Shown here in pieces: positions 11,174 to 21,294 of a DNA stretch of 64,000 nt. The stretch's first letter is position 1. Each line of letters begins with the position of its first letter. The stretch spans positions 3,968,001 to 4,032,000 of the forward strand of contig OZ020244.1 of the NCBI GenBank assembly GCA_963971285.1, given 5' to 3'. The translations under genes were made by a program, and so were the position numbers. The notes under the pieces were generated by a model, which did no database searches, was not told where the DNA came from, and saw only the letters and a program-made list of their open reading frames with translations. The DNA comes from Astropecten irregularis. Its lineage: Eukaryota > Echinodermata > Asteroidea > Paxillosida > Astropectinidae.

Positions 11174-12289
11174 GATTTATGGATATCATATATCCTTGAT
11201 ATATGATCGGATTAAAAGTCACTAATATAATATGCACTGTATATCTAGATTCGGTTTCACCATGCATATGGTTTCACTATAGAGGAAGAAAAATTATGTT
11301 AATAACACTAACAGGAAGTATAAGCAGGTACCAGGCGGGGACCAGTCACAACAAAATAGTGTACATAATCGCATATAACATTTAAATGGTAACCAGCACA
11401 TTTAATCTGCTTAGCCAAACTTTCGAAGTTTTTATTGCTAAGCAATTATAATATTATTTTTCATTTTTCATAAACAAAATGAAACATATTTTTAGCTCAG
11501 TGAATTTTATGATCGAAAATGAGCCCATGTTCAATAAAAAGTGAACAGAATTATTACCAAATAAATCTTCTAATTATACACATTGAAAATAAACAAATTA
11601 TGGATCAAAATGAATATGAAAATCCACATTATACCAATTGTATGCATCTTACCCGGTAGCAGTTTCCTTCGTCATTGGCCATTGTGTAGCTTCAGTTTCA
11701 CGTACGGTACAATGATGAGTACTTCTTAATTAGACTTCAACCATTTGCATTAAGATATGTGGCAAGTCTATGCGTAAACAGCACGCATAATTAATTCAGT
11801 TTGAACCCTCCTTTAGGTCGTGAAGATCCTATTGTCCTGCCCAAAGCTTCATCAATGCTTCAGTCCCTCAAACGATGGCTACATATATTTCGGTGATATA
11901 GCCTTGTCCTTTACAGAGCAAATAAAACACCGCATCCACTCAATAAAAGCAGAATAACGTTGCCTTGGATTTATACACGATCGAGGTCATGCGATCACAA
12001 ACGAGGAAATACTGGAGCAATTTAACACACAGATGAGATAACAGCTCCCAAGACGCGTTCTAACAGCATCATCCTTCAAAATGATGTCACATTTTCTGTA
12101 ATACCGCTCGCTGTGTGAATATTTTCCCAGGAATATACTTGGGATTTTCCTATGTCGCGATCGGTCGAATTAGACAGGTTTTTTGTAGCAGTTCCACGTA
12201 TTAAACACTTTGAATGGAAACGAACAATAGATTGTTGGTAGTACACATGTTAGCGGACCAGCTGATTTGTGGTTAGCATGCAACGTGCC
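11174..12289. other. Unique intergenic DNA upstream of GEMIN2
   Basis: No recognised repeat. AT-rich to about 11650, then mixed composition. It contains the speculative minus-strand exon at 11653-11682. Confidence 0.35.
11653..11682 (-). other. Possible divergent first coding exon (MANDEGNCYR)
   Basis: On the minus strand ACACAATGG (good start context) begins a 10-codon frame that runs straight into CGG|GTAAGATG, a good donor. It lies about 0.75 kb from the GEMIN2 promoter in divergent orientation. No downstream exon could be found in 1-11.6 kb, so this may be chance. Confidence 0.2.
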
Positions 12290-12452
12290 GACATGGCCAG
12301 CCCATATGCACACACACGTTACAGGATACGAGCAGACAAAGGACCGCTGAGATTTCCAATAAACATAAACAGTGCCGTGCTGATTGGTCTGAGCGTGCGC
12401 AGTCGCGAGCTGTAGTATGCAAATTATTTTTGCTGTGACGTGGGATTTAAAG
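12290..12452 (+). promoter_or_regulatory. GEMIN2 proximal promoter
   Basis: TATA-less, locally CpG-richer DNA just upstream of GEMIN2 exon 1. Visible motifs are an inverted CCAAT box (TGATTGGT, about 12380-12387), a GTGCGCAG core resembling half an NRF1 site (about 12394-12401), an octamer ATGCAAAT (12417-12424), and a CRE-like TGACGTGG (12436-12443). The YY1-type AAGATGGCGGC begins at about 12450. This combination is typical of housekeeping genes. The transcription start is not visible and is placed at about 12430-12450 by inference. Confidence 0.6.
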
Positions 12453-12514
12453 ATGGCGGCGCCCATGAAACCACTCGCGACGCGACGAGTCGACTAACTG
12501 AACTCCTTGTGGAG
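12430..12514 (+). other. GEMIN2: GEMIN2 exon 1, non-coding 5' UTR
   Basis: The 3' edge is a strong donor, GTGGAG|GTGAGA, with the last exon base at 12514. The exon carries AAGATGGCGGC and a uORF at 12453-12497, and no frame from it reaches the main start. The 5' edge is inferred. Intron 1 (12515-13467) ends at the acceptor TTTTATTGCAG. Confidence 0.6.
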
Positions 12515-15500
12515 GTGAGAATGAATTAAATCAGTCAGGCTTGTTAAAGGACAAATGTTAGATGCAGTTTTCTCTATTTTTGTGGCTCCAATAGGTAGAG
12601 ATAAAGATGGTTGTTACGACTGCACATGCAAACAGCTTTAAAGTTACTTAGCCGAAGTTCACCAACCTAGTCCAATTTCCGGACACTTGCACCCAATCAA
12701 CTCAATGGGAATATGGGAATGAATGTATACATATGGGGTGGGGCTAAACGGTGTTAATAATGTGCAATCACCTACAAGCAATCACATTCCTTTAATTGTG
12801 AACAAGTGGTTCCTAAAACTATAGCAACAAGGAGGTAAGAACATTGTACTTTTCCACTGAAATATTGGAGAAATTTCTTCAATCCAGGGCCTTTGTTTTA
12901 AGGGCTAACGTTAGGCTCAGGAACATTTGCTGAAAGTCAAAAATATCGTTTGGGAGCAGTAGAAGCTATAAAAAGTTGCTACCTTTCCTATAGCTTTATA
13001 ACTTTTTAGAAACCGCTTTTCCTTTCCTTTATAGTTTTGGGAACCACTTGTCCACAATTACCCCAAAAAAATTCTCTTCTCAAAAGATCGCATTATTTGT
13101 AAAATTCTGTGTGATTCACTTCATTAATGTGGATTTTTGGCTTTAGTTTATTTCTGTAGGCCTACATGTACTTTACTTACTACTTAGCATGCTTACACTT
13201 AGCATGACTGCGATACACTCTACAGTATCCCAAACAAACAGTAAAACTAAAAGTGCTGATTTTGCAAGTTGTATTTATGATAAATTACAATATTTTGTTT
13301 TTCATTTTTGAAATGTTTTGGGGAAATTCATGAATTGTAAGGTTATAAATGATTGATGAATGGTAAATGATTTGAAAGTCAGATATTTCTTTCATTAATT
13401 GTATTTGGGTTCTTTAATTGTTAATTTACTTGTCAATTATCATGTGTATGGCTGTGTTTTATTGCAGACTTGATTACATTGCCAGTTCATATGTGTAACA
13501 TCAGTATCACCCAGCATGGATGATATCTGTAGACCAGCTCTTCTTGTCTCCATGACCAAATGTGATGAAGATGTGGACACAACAAGACCACCGACATCAG
13601 CCGAAGAATATCTGCGACGAGTCAGGTTTGTACCGGAAGTCATTCTAACTTCTAATGATGCTATATATTGTCTTTGATCCAAATTGTCTCAGTGAGTTTT
13701 GACCTTGGTGAAGTCACAGAAATAAATTTAGACCCATCAAATGTCTTCTTCAACTTGATGAAGGCTAGTCCACAGCCAAAATGTCACTACCTTTCGGCCC
13801 ACATTGTGAGACATCAAGCGCCTTGCAAGTTCTTACCATATTGTGTGGGGTGCTGTGGCCTAGTGGTCTGGTGTGTCATACTCATGGGTCTTGCGGTCAA
13901 TCTACAGATTGTGGGTTCAAACACAGCCATGGGTTAGTGGTGCTTGCGTCCTTGGGCAAGATGCTTTGTCAAATATTGCTCCTCTTCACCCAGGTGTAAA
14001 TGGGTAGAGGGTAGAGATGGCTTTGTGGTTTGATTAGCCTCTGTGCAACTTACAGTAGCCGGGACCGTATACTCCCCAGGGAGTTGAGATGGATTCAAGA
14101 AAGTAAATTATGGCTCGATGACCATGGATAATAATAAATTTGTAATGCACAGTAGAGTATGTTAATATAGTAGCTGCACAACATAAATGTCCTATATTAT
14201 TATCTTGTATAGAATGGAAGCACGGAGTTGCCCAAGTACTGTTGTCGCTGATGTGGACAGGGACGTCTTTAAAGGCAAACAGACTGTCATGTTTTCAAAT
14301 GTGAGTATCTATCTTGCAAAGATCTTTCAATTTCTTTATAAGAGATTCTTAAGTGTGGTCATGAATCTACTTTATGTTATTTTACAAACAATAACAGTCA
14401 ATTCTAGCTCTCGAGGTGAATTGGAAGTTAAGTGGATCGGTTTGTGGAAAGATCATGTAAGAATCGTTCACACTTTTGCACTTCTATTTTGTTTGCACTT
14501 CTCGTATGGTCTCAATGTTTTGACTAGCCTTCTATAGTCATCATCATTGCCCAATTTCATAGAGCTGCTTAAGCACAAAATTTGCTTTAGCATGAAAAGT
14601 CTTCCTTGATCAAACAGGATTGCCAGCCAAATTTTCATGTGATGTTTACTGCTTTTGACTTGTATTTGGCCATTGTTTGCTGAGCATAAGATTCACACAG
14701 AGTTCTGGCTGTCATACTGATTTTATTTACCAAGGTTTTTGGTGCTTAAGCAAATTTTGGTGCTTAAACAGTTCTGTGAAATTGGCCCCTGGTGTTGGAA
14801 GTTGACAAACTAGTTGACACCCGAAATAAACCGTGTGATATTTGTTTTACTATACCTCATAAATATACCACGAATTTGTTGAGATTTGTATCAGTAAGTG
14901 CAGCAAAACGTTCGTGTTTGTGAGCTGCCTTCATTTAGGACAAAGTTCACACATGTGCAATGCAAACTTTGCATAGGATGCACAGTGCATGTTCCATATG
15001 CAGTGAGATGTTACATGTGTAACAGTTCCTTTGGAGATTCCCCGGCCTACTCGCTGGTGATTAGAAAATATATCCACTGGCACATGATGGTGAAATGACC
15101 AATGTGGGTCATGAATATTTATGAAGTATATAAAGTGTTCTAGCCATGCCGGTCGGCACTGGTCGGGGACATCCGGCAGCCTTTCCGACCGTCACTCGAG
15201 ATGAAAAATCAAGTTGCTGAAAGGCACAAAAAAATTAAAAATTACACAAAATGCACACGTTACCACATGAATGTTGTGTTTTTTCACTGAAAGAATGGTA
15301 ATATTTTGATTTGGAGACAAATTTGGAAAGATAAATCGACCAGATCTTCGATAACAAAACAGAATATTGCTGACACGTTCACGTACGTACTGACTTGCAT
15401 TTAGCTACCATGTATTATCTCCTGGACCCAGGCCATGAGGGACGAATGTTCCCCTTGCTATGCTTCACAATAAGTAAATTAAGCCGGCTCTCAAATTGGG

Positions 15501-18500
15501 CTAGCTATAACACTGGGTATAATTAATAATAATCTAAATAACTACACACTAGTGCAATGACAAAACACATGTAAAACATCAGATGTTCTTTCTCAATTGA
15601 AGTCCACAGGATTTAGCCCTGCTCCATCAGGTTACGCTCCAGACATCAGCTGGCAACGATATCAAGCAGCCTCATTCTCTGAGCTTAGGAAGAACATGGG
15701 GCATCAAAGAGCAAAGGTTGCCAACCAGCCTAAAAGCAGCAGACCTAACTTGGTAAGCTGGTCTCATAAGATCCACCCACCTCTATCCAACACCCTAGCA
15801 CCAAGCTTCAAGATTTAATCCCTCCCTTAACTTATCCAGCACCATTCTTCAAAATCCACTTACGAGAGAAACTTTAATACTATTCAGGCCAAGCCTCTGA
15901 AAAGCCTAGCCAGGGCCAGGCCTCTTTTGGCCCCAAATCTTCCTTTTGTTAGCTCTGAACTTCAATACAATAGAGCTGCTTAGAATCAATAAAGCCTGGC
16001 TTCTGGATACTGTCCATGATCAATGTGGAGAAAATCTGTCAATCAGATTTATGCGTTTATGCCAACTATGATCCAGGACACAGCAGGGGGCTTGAAGTTG
16101 ATAGTTCAAGGCTAACGATACGCACAGCAATGCTGCAACCTGAGAAACAGTACATGGGGATCACTTAATGAGGATGCAGCAGTTTCTCAGGTTGCAGTAT
16201 TGCTGTGAGTATCGATAAAATGATCCTTGAGATATAGTGTTATGTGAGTGGTTTCATGGCTTCTGACTGCCAAACCAACAAAGATAATTGACTATTAGGG
16301 ACGCCACCAACATAGTGCTGGATAGCTCAGTTGGTAGAGTACATCATTCTGGGGTCACTGGTTTGAATCCTGCTCCAGTCAATTTTTGTTTGTTCACTTT
16401 CTAGCCAAAACTACACGAGGAGAAAGCCTGGTGCATATTCTGTTTTGGAGATGACCTCTGGAAGAGGCTGAGGTCAAAGAGGTCAGGGCAGTCATCGTCC
16501 AGCGAGTGTCCTGACAGTAACAATGAAGGAGATGCAAAAGCACATAAAGGGGCGCCTCCACTCATTAGTATAGTGGCTGCAATGGAACAGGTATGTACAC
16601 ATTACATAGCCGTACCTCATTTAATAAAGGTAGTATCATACTTTGGTAAAGTTGTTAGAACAGCTGTGGTCTGTTCATAATTTGATTTGTCATGGAATAA
16701 AACAAATCTGTGAAATTTTCAGCTCAATCGATCATTGGAAACACTAGAAAATAGCCAAAAACCTTTGCAATTGTTACGCAAAATTGTAAGGTAATTGTAA
16801 TTGTGAGGTTTTGATCTCGGAGATCAAAACTGTTTTCGGTCTTTCATTTTACTCATTTCTGGATAAATACAAAAAAAGTGTAATGGTATGTTTGTACCAG
16901 GTCCATTTTTATACCTTGTAAGTTATACTTAAATATGTGAACATTTCTGTTTTGGTTTCTTACCAAAGTATGATAGTACATTTAAACCCAGTAGCAGCCA
17001 CGTTTTGACAGGGTAAAAGGACCATAGCACCCCCTTCCCCCTGATCACCAGAACTTCAGTGAAAAGTTGCCAGCCGTAGTCGAGTCAGCCTGTCTAACTT
17101 TTCTGTGGCAATTTTTTGTTTACTTATCCCATTAAAAATGCCATAGACCTTCTCAGGTCTCAATAGAGGAAGTTCACATAAGTTGTGCTTAACTTTGGCT
17201 GTGCTGCCGCGGCCATTCGACACAGTAAGGCCTACATGTGTTACATGAACATCACACTCTCAGCTTAGGTACGAGTTGAGATGCTTCTTTTTAGCAGACC
17301 GTGAAAGTGCATTGTGTATTTGAGAAGCAGACACAGACAGCCTTGTTTTCGAAGGCGGAAGTGCACATATCGATTCTAATGCATTGTATTGGGATCCTTT
17401 ATTGAAAAGTGAACAAAGACAAATTTCAATGACTTAAAATTCAGTCAGTTTCCCTTTTGGTTATTTGATGATTATATTACCGGTAATTAAAAAGCCGTAT
17501 CCTCTTTGAGTGATCCCCCATGTACCGTTCCCAGGTTGTAGCATTGTTGCGTGTATCATTGAAACGATCCCTGGGGTGTGGCGGTGTGTGCGTGGTTTCA
17601 TGGCTTCTGACTGCCAAATGAACAAAGGTAGTTGACTATTGGAGTCACCACCAATGTAGGGCTGGATGGCTCAGTTGGTAGAGTGCCTGTACGGTATTCA
17701 GGAGGTTGCCGGTTTGAATCCTGCTCCAGTCAATTTTTCTTTGTTCACTTTTCAAATACTTAAAATTCAGACAGTTTCCCTTGTGGTTATTTGATGAGAC
17801 AAATTAATGTTCATTTCCTTTCGGTTTTGTTTCAATTCAGCCCACAGTATATCAAGTATTGGAATATCACATTGAGTGGATGAACCACCTCGGATTCAGC
17901 ATCTCACAAGGATGTTGGCTCTTTGCCCTCCTTGCATGTCTAGAGAAACCCCTCCTGCCTGAGGCTGCCTCTATGCTACGCACCCTGGCCAGGCACTGCT
18001 CTGCCTTACGAGCTTCCCTGGTAAGTCATGTAGTCAGGAAGTTAAAGGTAGTATCATGCTGTTAAAACTTTTTTTGGTCTTTGGTTTTACTCTTCTTTGG
18101 ATGAATACAGCATTTCAGGCAGAACAATTTTTACCGTATGTTTTTGAGGGGAGTCAGGTTGGCGTAGCAGTTCTTTCCTCACCTTTCACCTCTGTGGACC
18201 GGGTTCAAGTCCGGCTTGGTTCACAAGTGGATTGGGTTTTCAGTCCCTGCCTGATTTCGTGGGTTTTACCAAGAATATTACTCTGGGGTTTTCCTCCCAC
18301 CTCTAAAACTGTATCTTATTCTCATCATCTTTCCATAACAGGTTTCATCAGGCTTTCGAGCTACAGTGCCTTTGTCAATTTTGAGGAATCCTTGGTGTCA
18401 TTACCAGAAATAAATAATAATGATAATAATAATACTATTGGTGTTTTTAAACTGTGAACATTTTGGTTTGTAACCAATGTTGTATATGCCCTTTAAAGGT

Positions 18501-19359
18501 ACTGTAGTATCATACTTTGGTAGCATACTGAAACAGAAATCTTCACAGATTTACCTATAACTTACAGGGTATGAAGATGGTGATGGTAGAAATCTACTGT
18601 TCTGCCAATTAAAAATGCTCTACAGTCAAAAGAGAAGTTGACCAGGAAAAGTGATGTTTTTCAAAACAAATGACACTCAAAAGTTCACTAAAGCATGTAT
18701 TTAACAAGTATTCTCTCCTGCTTAATTATTAGAAAAAATGAAGCAAATTGATTATTTCTAAGAGGAGTTATGTCTATTTTAATGAAGGTACTCATTTTGC
18801 AAGCTGTCCATGGAAGACTTGACAAAACAAAACAAATCAAAAGCTGTGTAAGTAGCTAATATGACTCTTTAATGCCCTTAACAACTTACTCAGATGTTTA
18901 GATTCAAAATATTAAAATAGACATAACTCCTCTTAGGAATGATCAATAAAAATGGCGCAAAGGAACCAGTCCATTCCACAGATGGGTGTCGCTATGTAAA
19001 AGCTTGCCCAGAATCATGTGATATTGCAACAGAGTCTTTAGTCTGGGAAATTCAAACTGGGGTACTGTTTATATGCAGTGAAAGAAGTCTGTGTGCCAGG
19101 TACTATTCAGATTTAACTCACAAATGGCTTATTGAAATTAGATTTTTCAATTTTATTGGTTATCTAAAGTGTTTTATAAGCTGTTTCTGTTGTGAGCAAA
19201 AAAAAAACACTTTGAAAACAAAGAAGCGAATAATTGTAATCCTCGCGTTCTTTTGTTTTTCAGGAAACCGCCGAGGACCAACGATTGGCCCCACTCAACC
19301 TTCTCATATGCCTGGTTGCTAGGTATTTCGACCAATCAGATCTTGCTGATAACGGATGA
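12430..19359 (+). CDS. GEMIN2: GEMIN2 (SMN complex subunit Gemin2), gene model of 7 exons
   Basis: Gemin2 is the SMN-complex subunit that cradles the Sm-protein pentamer during cytoplasmic assembly of spliceosomal snRNPs and binds the N-terminal part of SMN. The spliced frame is 269 residues (vertebrate Gemin2 is about 280). Readable family landmarks in order are [15 protein letters not shown] (about residues 30-44), [20 protein letters not shown] (about 57-76), [12 protein letters not shown] (about 167-178), [18 protein letters not shown] (about 202-219), and the C-terminal helix [19 protein letters not shown] (about 249-267). Exons are 12430?-12514 (non-coding), 13468-13625, 14213-14300, 15603-15752, 16405-16590, 17841-18020 and 19264-19359+UTR. 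All introns are GT-AG and the phases close exactly (810 coding nt with stop). The start at 13516 is the first ATG in frame with the conserved N-terminus. The tail-to-tail neighbour is the FGD gene. Identification is from remembered family sequence, not a search. Confidence 0.95.
12453..12497 (+). CDS. uORF 1 of GEMIN2 mRNA (14 codons)
   Basis: ATG GCG GCG CCC ATG ... GAC TAA encodes [14 protein letters not shown]. The start codon is embedded in the YY1-like motif. It ends 17 nt before the exon 1 donor, so it is complete before the splice. A regulatory effect is plausible; a functional peptide is not claimed. Confidence 0.45.
   Translation: MAAPMKPLATRRVD
13468..13625 (+). CDS. GEMIN2: GEMIN2 exon 2, start codon 13516
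   Basis: The acceptor is at 13467, followed by 48 nt of 5' UTR, then ATG at 13516 and 36 codons plus 2 nt ([10 protein letters not shown]..., ending EEYLRRV). The donor is GTCAG|GTTTGT. The region corresponds to the flexible N-terminal arm of Gemin2. A second uORF (13491-13523) overlaps the start codon. Confidence 0.9.
13848..14135 (+). mobile_element. tRNA-derived SINE with conserved central segment
   Basis: The tRNA-like head (GGCCTAGTGGTCTGGTG; B-box-like GTGGGTTCAAAC) is followed by CCTTGGGCAAGATGCTTTGT and TTCACCCAGGTGTAAATGGG, a segment shared by many invertebrate SINEs. The tail is ATACTCCCCAGGGAGTTGAG. It lies in GEMIN2 intron 2. A tail-only copy is at 63285-63420. Confidence 0.75.
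14213..14300 (+). CDS. GEMIN2: GEMIN2 exon 3
   Basis: The acceptor is TTGTATAG and the donor AAT|GTGAGT. Its 88 nt complete an Arg codon and add 29 codons ([15 protein letters not shown]...MFSN), matching the IEAAQCPDVVVA-type segment of vertebrate Gemin2. The end is phase 0. Confidence 0.92.
14549..14791. mobile_element. B MITE (CTTAAGC type) in GEMIN2 intron 3
   Basis: CCCAATTTCATAGAGCTGCT ... TTCTGTGAAATTGGCCCC, 243 bp. The interior AAAAGTCTTCCTTGATCAAA defines this subfamily. Confidence 0.8.
15603..15752 (+). CDS. GEMIN2: GEMIN2 exon 4
   Basis: Exactly 50 codons ([20 protein letters not shown]...), between TTGAAG| and TTG|GTAAGC. The [12 protein letters not shown] segment matches the APEGYSPTLQWQ region of the family. 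The 1.3-kb intron before it holds a family B MITE. Confidence 0.93.
16120..16403 (+). mobile_element. tRNA-derived SINE (type S1) ending at the GEMIN2 exon 5 acceptor
   Basis: A-box-like TAGCTCAGTTGGTAGAG, B-box GGTTTGAATCC and acceptor-stem-like GCTGGA/TCCAGTC. The 3' tail CAATTTTTGTTTGTTCACTT runs directly into the acceptor CTAG at 16401-16404. Upstream text GACTGCCAAACCAACAAAG is shared with the copies at 17530 and 45828. Confidence 0.8.
16405..16590 (+). CDS. GEMIN2: GEMIN2 exon 5
   Basis: 62 codons, phase 0 on both sides ([17 protein letters not shown]...[10 protein letters not shown]), donor CAG|GTATGT. It includes a low-complexity Ser/Asp linker ([16 protein letters not shown]) where vertebrate Gemin2 is also variable. 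The acceptor's pyrimidine tract is the 3' tail of a SINE that ends next to the exon. Confidence 0.93.
16621..16985. mobile_element. A2/A1 chimeric MITE in GEMIN2 intron 5
   Basis: AAAGGTAGTATCATACTTTG ... AAAGTATGATAGTACATTTAA with an A1-like centre (GCTCAATCGATCATTGG). Confidence 0.7.
17530..17795 (+). mobile_element. tRNA-derived SINE (S1) in GEMIN2 intron 5
   Basis: Contains TGGCTCAGTTGGTAGAGTGC, GGTTTGAATCCTGCTCCAGT and the tail TTTCCCTTGTGGTTATTTGA. It ends about 45 bp before exon 6. Confidence 0.8.
17841..18020 (+). CDS. GEMIN2: GEMIN2 exon 6
   Basis: 60 codons, phase 0, acceptor TTTCAATTCAG and donor CTG|GTAAGT. It encodes the most conserved part of the fold, including [20 protein letters not shown] and [21 protein letters not shown] second SINE lies 45-300 bp upstream. 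Confidence 0.95.
18042..18496. mobile_element. A2 MITE split by a SINE, GEMIN2 intron 6
   Basis: TTAAAGGTAGTATCATGCTG at the left and ATGCCCTTTAA at the right. A SINE (about 18150-18435) occupies the middle. Confidence 0.6.
18150..18435 (+). mobile_element. tRNA-derived SINE (type S2)
   Basis: Head GTCAGGTTGGCGTAGCAGTT with B-box GGGTTCAAGTCC, then GGATTGGGTTTTCAGTCCCT and TTTTCCTCCCACCTC, ending in (AATAAT)n. The reverse copy is at 48395-48562. Confidence 0.75.
18493..18610. mobile_element. A2 MITE fragment
   Basis: Starts TTAAAGGTACTGTAGTATCA, shares TTAA with the preceding element, and breaks off after GATGGTGATGGTAGAAAT. Confidence 0.65.
18939..19135. mobile_element. K element arm (GEMIN2 intron 6)
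   Basis: AAAGGAACCAGTCCATTCCA through GTCTTTAGTCTGGGAAATTC matches, in both orientations, the two arms of the foldback at 23340-23700. The open frame here is incidental. Confidence 0.55.
19264..19359 (+). CDS. GEMIN2: GEMIN2 exon 7, stop codon 19357-19359
   Basis: Acceptor TTTGTTTTTCAG|GAAACC. 31 codons and TGA encode the C-terminal helix [20 protein letters not shown] then DNG. The vertebrate protein ends ...DLADEPS, so the C-terminus is complete. Confidence 0.94.
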   Translation, partial: ETAEDQRLAPLNLLICLVARYFDQSDLADNG

Positions 19360-19805
19360 CAAAATATCCCAAAATCCACCAGATTATAAAGTATCCCAAA
19401 TGCACCTCATGTACATGGTTGGTTTTGTGCTAAAACCGAGAATGGTCCTATAGGCCTAGACCTTATTCATGGTGCATCCATCCTACATTCGAAGCAGTGC
19501 AATCAAACCAAGGCTTGGATTCAAAATAGTCTGGTACCCGTTTTCCTTTTAGAATTGGTGTTATCTTTTCCAATGGGTATACGAGGAAGGTGACAAGATG
19601 GAAGTGCTGTTAATAAGGTGTATGGGCTTGGTTGATGAACACCAAATGACAAACCAATTTGTCAACATGCAGGAATGATCACGGACATTGTTTCACCAAA
19701 GTTTGACATTTGATCGGCCGAAGCGATGTCCGTTTGCTGAGGGTTGGAGTCAAGAATAGCTTGATACGGGAACATGGTATCATACCCAAATTTCCCGAAG
19801 TTGTG

Positions 19806-20037
19806 TGACCAATTTCATGGAGCTGCTAAGCACAAACACAGAATTCCATGTTACTGGCTCCTAAGACAAATTTCATGGAGCTGCTAAGCAAAAACATGGA
19901 AATCTATGTTACTGGCTCCAAGGACCAATTTCATGGACCTGCTAAGCACAAACACAGAAATCTATGTTACTGGCTCAAAGGACCAATTTCATGGAGCTGC
20001 TAAGCACAAACACAGAAATTCATGTTACTGGCTCCTG
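19806..20037 (+). repeat. Four tandem copies of a B-derived 58-bp unit
   Basis: Each unit starts (G)ACCAATTTCATGGAGCTG and ends ATGTTACTGGCTC. Starts are near 19807, 19864, 19922 and 19981, followed by a B element. A MITE end has become a minisatellite. Confidence 0.8.
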
Positions 20038-20535
20038 GAGCCAATTTCATGGAGCTGCTAAGCACAAACAGATTGCTTAGCACAAAGTGTCTTGCTCAAG
20101 AAAACAACCTACCATTAAAAATTCCATTTTGATATTCATGGTCAGCGAACAACAACCAAAGTGAAACACATCACATGGACATTCGGTTGTTAATCCTATT
20201 TTTTATTAAAGGTACAGTACTGGATTGGTAACAGAAATTAAGGTGGTGCTGGTAGAAAGATACCGTTAAAAAGTCTCCACCTGAAATGGTGTATTTATCC
20301 AGAAATTAGTAAAACAAAGACCGAAAACAGTTTTGATCTTGGGGTAAGAGCAAAACCATGTTTTATGCCTTATAAGAAATATTGAGTCAGGTTTTCCCTA
20401 TTTTCTTATGTACATGCTGGATCAGATAAAGTGTGAGTACTAATCTATGCCCTTTACCAATCAAGTATTATATCTTTAAGACAAACATTTCATGGTTAGC
20501 AAATTTTTGTGCTAAGCAGGGCCGTGGAATTGGCC
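20038..20535. mobile_element. B MITE interrupted by A1
   Basis: GAGCCAATTTCATGGAGCTG ... GCTAAGCAGGGCCGTGGAAT. It is a close relative of the uninterrupted copy at 52339-52571. Confidence 0.75.
20216..20479. mobile_element. A1 MITE nested in B, TTAA duplication
   Basis: TTAAAGGTACAGTACTGGAT ... AAGTATTATATCTTTAA, with TTAA at 20216-20219 and 20476-20479. The empty site is seen at 52511-52530. Confidence 0.8.
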
Positions 20536-20799
20536 ACAATTTTACAAGTATACAAGTTTTATAATGTAATAAAAGTGCTACAAATCTGGTGAAGATTTAC
20601 TACAATACATGTACTAAGCCAGTTCCACAAAACCTTAGCACAATGTAGATATGTAAATGTTTTTATACACCAATGGTATTAAAAGAAATGTCACCAGACT
20701 AGTTTGAACATGTTTGGACTTCTTTTTTTCTTTGTCTTGAGATCTCGAAATGTTGTTATTTTTTCTCAGTTTAAACAATAAATTATTTTATTATTGTAA

Positions 20800-21294
20800 A
20801 AAGATGTTTTCATTCTCCTGTTTTATTTTCAAGTTTGTCATTCCTCGAGTTGTCTTAAATTGGCAATTTATTTGATTCTATTAATTGTGTCTTCATCTAC
20901 AGTAAAGATGATAAAATAGATTTAAATTTGATGTTGCTTTTTTATGAGAAGTTAAAAACTTTATCTATCAAATATCTATCGAGGCTTTGGCACAGTTTAG
21001 ACAAGTAATAAACTGCAATCCTGTGGAATATTTTCTGGACAACAGGTAGCTCAACAAAGGAATATATATCCCCTTTCACACAAAGTCCCTTCCTTACGCT
21101 AAAAAATATCTGTTCTTTTTTCGTTGTCCATTAACATTGGATGAAGGAAGGCTCGAGCCAATTTTAAGCTTTTGTAGTAGTTGGCAATGCAAATATTAGA
21201 AGATGACTGTGTTTCTACTTTTTCCATTTTCAGGCAATTATATCATTCAAATTAGGCTTGCCCTTCACTAACACTTAAGTACCACATGATTAAG
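20800..21294. other. AT-rich intergenic DNA
   Basis: Lies between the last GEMIN2 poly(A) candidate and a SINE. Nothing recognised. Confidence 0.4.

Larger units (their letters stand above)
19360..20800 (+). other. GEMIN2: GEMIN2 3' UTR / downstream region with candidate poly(A) signals
   Basis: Downstream of the stop come about 440 bp of unique sequence, then a tandem of family B ends (19806-20037) and a B element with an A1 inside it (20038-20535). AATAAA hexamers lie at 20568-20573 and 20777-20782. The second is followed by TTTTATTATTG-rich sequence and is the better candidate. An earlier, non-canonical end before the repeats is equally possible. Confidence 0.4.

Noticed and set aside
14187..14537. 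116-codon independent frame in GEMIN2
   Set aside because: It is exon 3 plus flanking intron read-through; the donor at 14300 is strong.
18939..19322. Extra 5' coding for GEMIN2 exon 7
   Set aside because: The frame comes from a K-element arm and differs from the frame used by the conserved exon.
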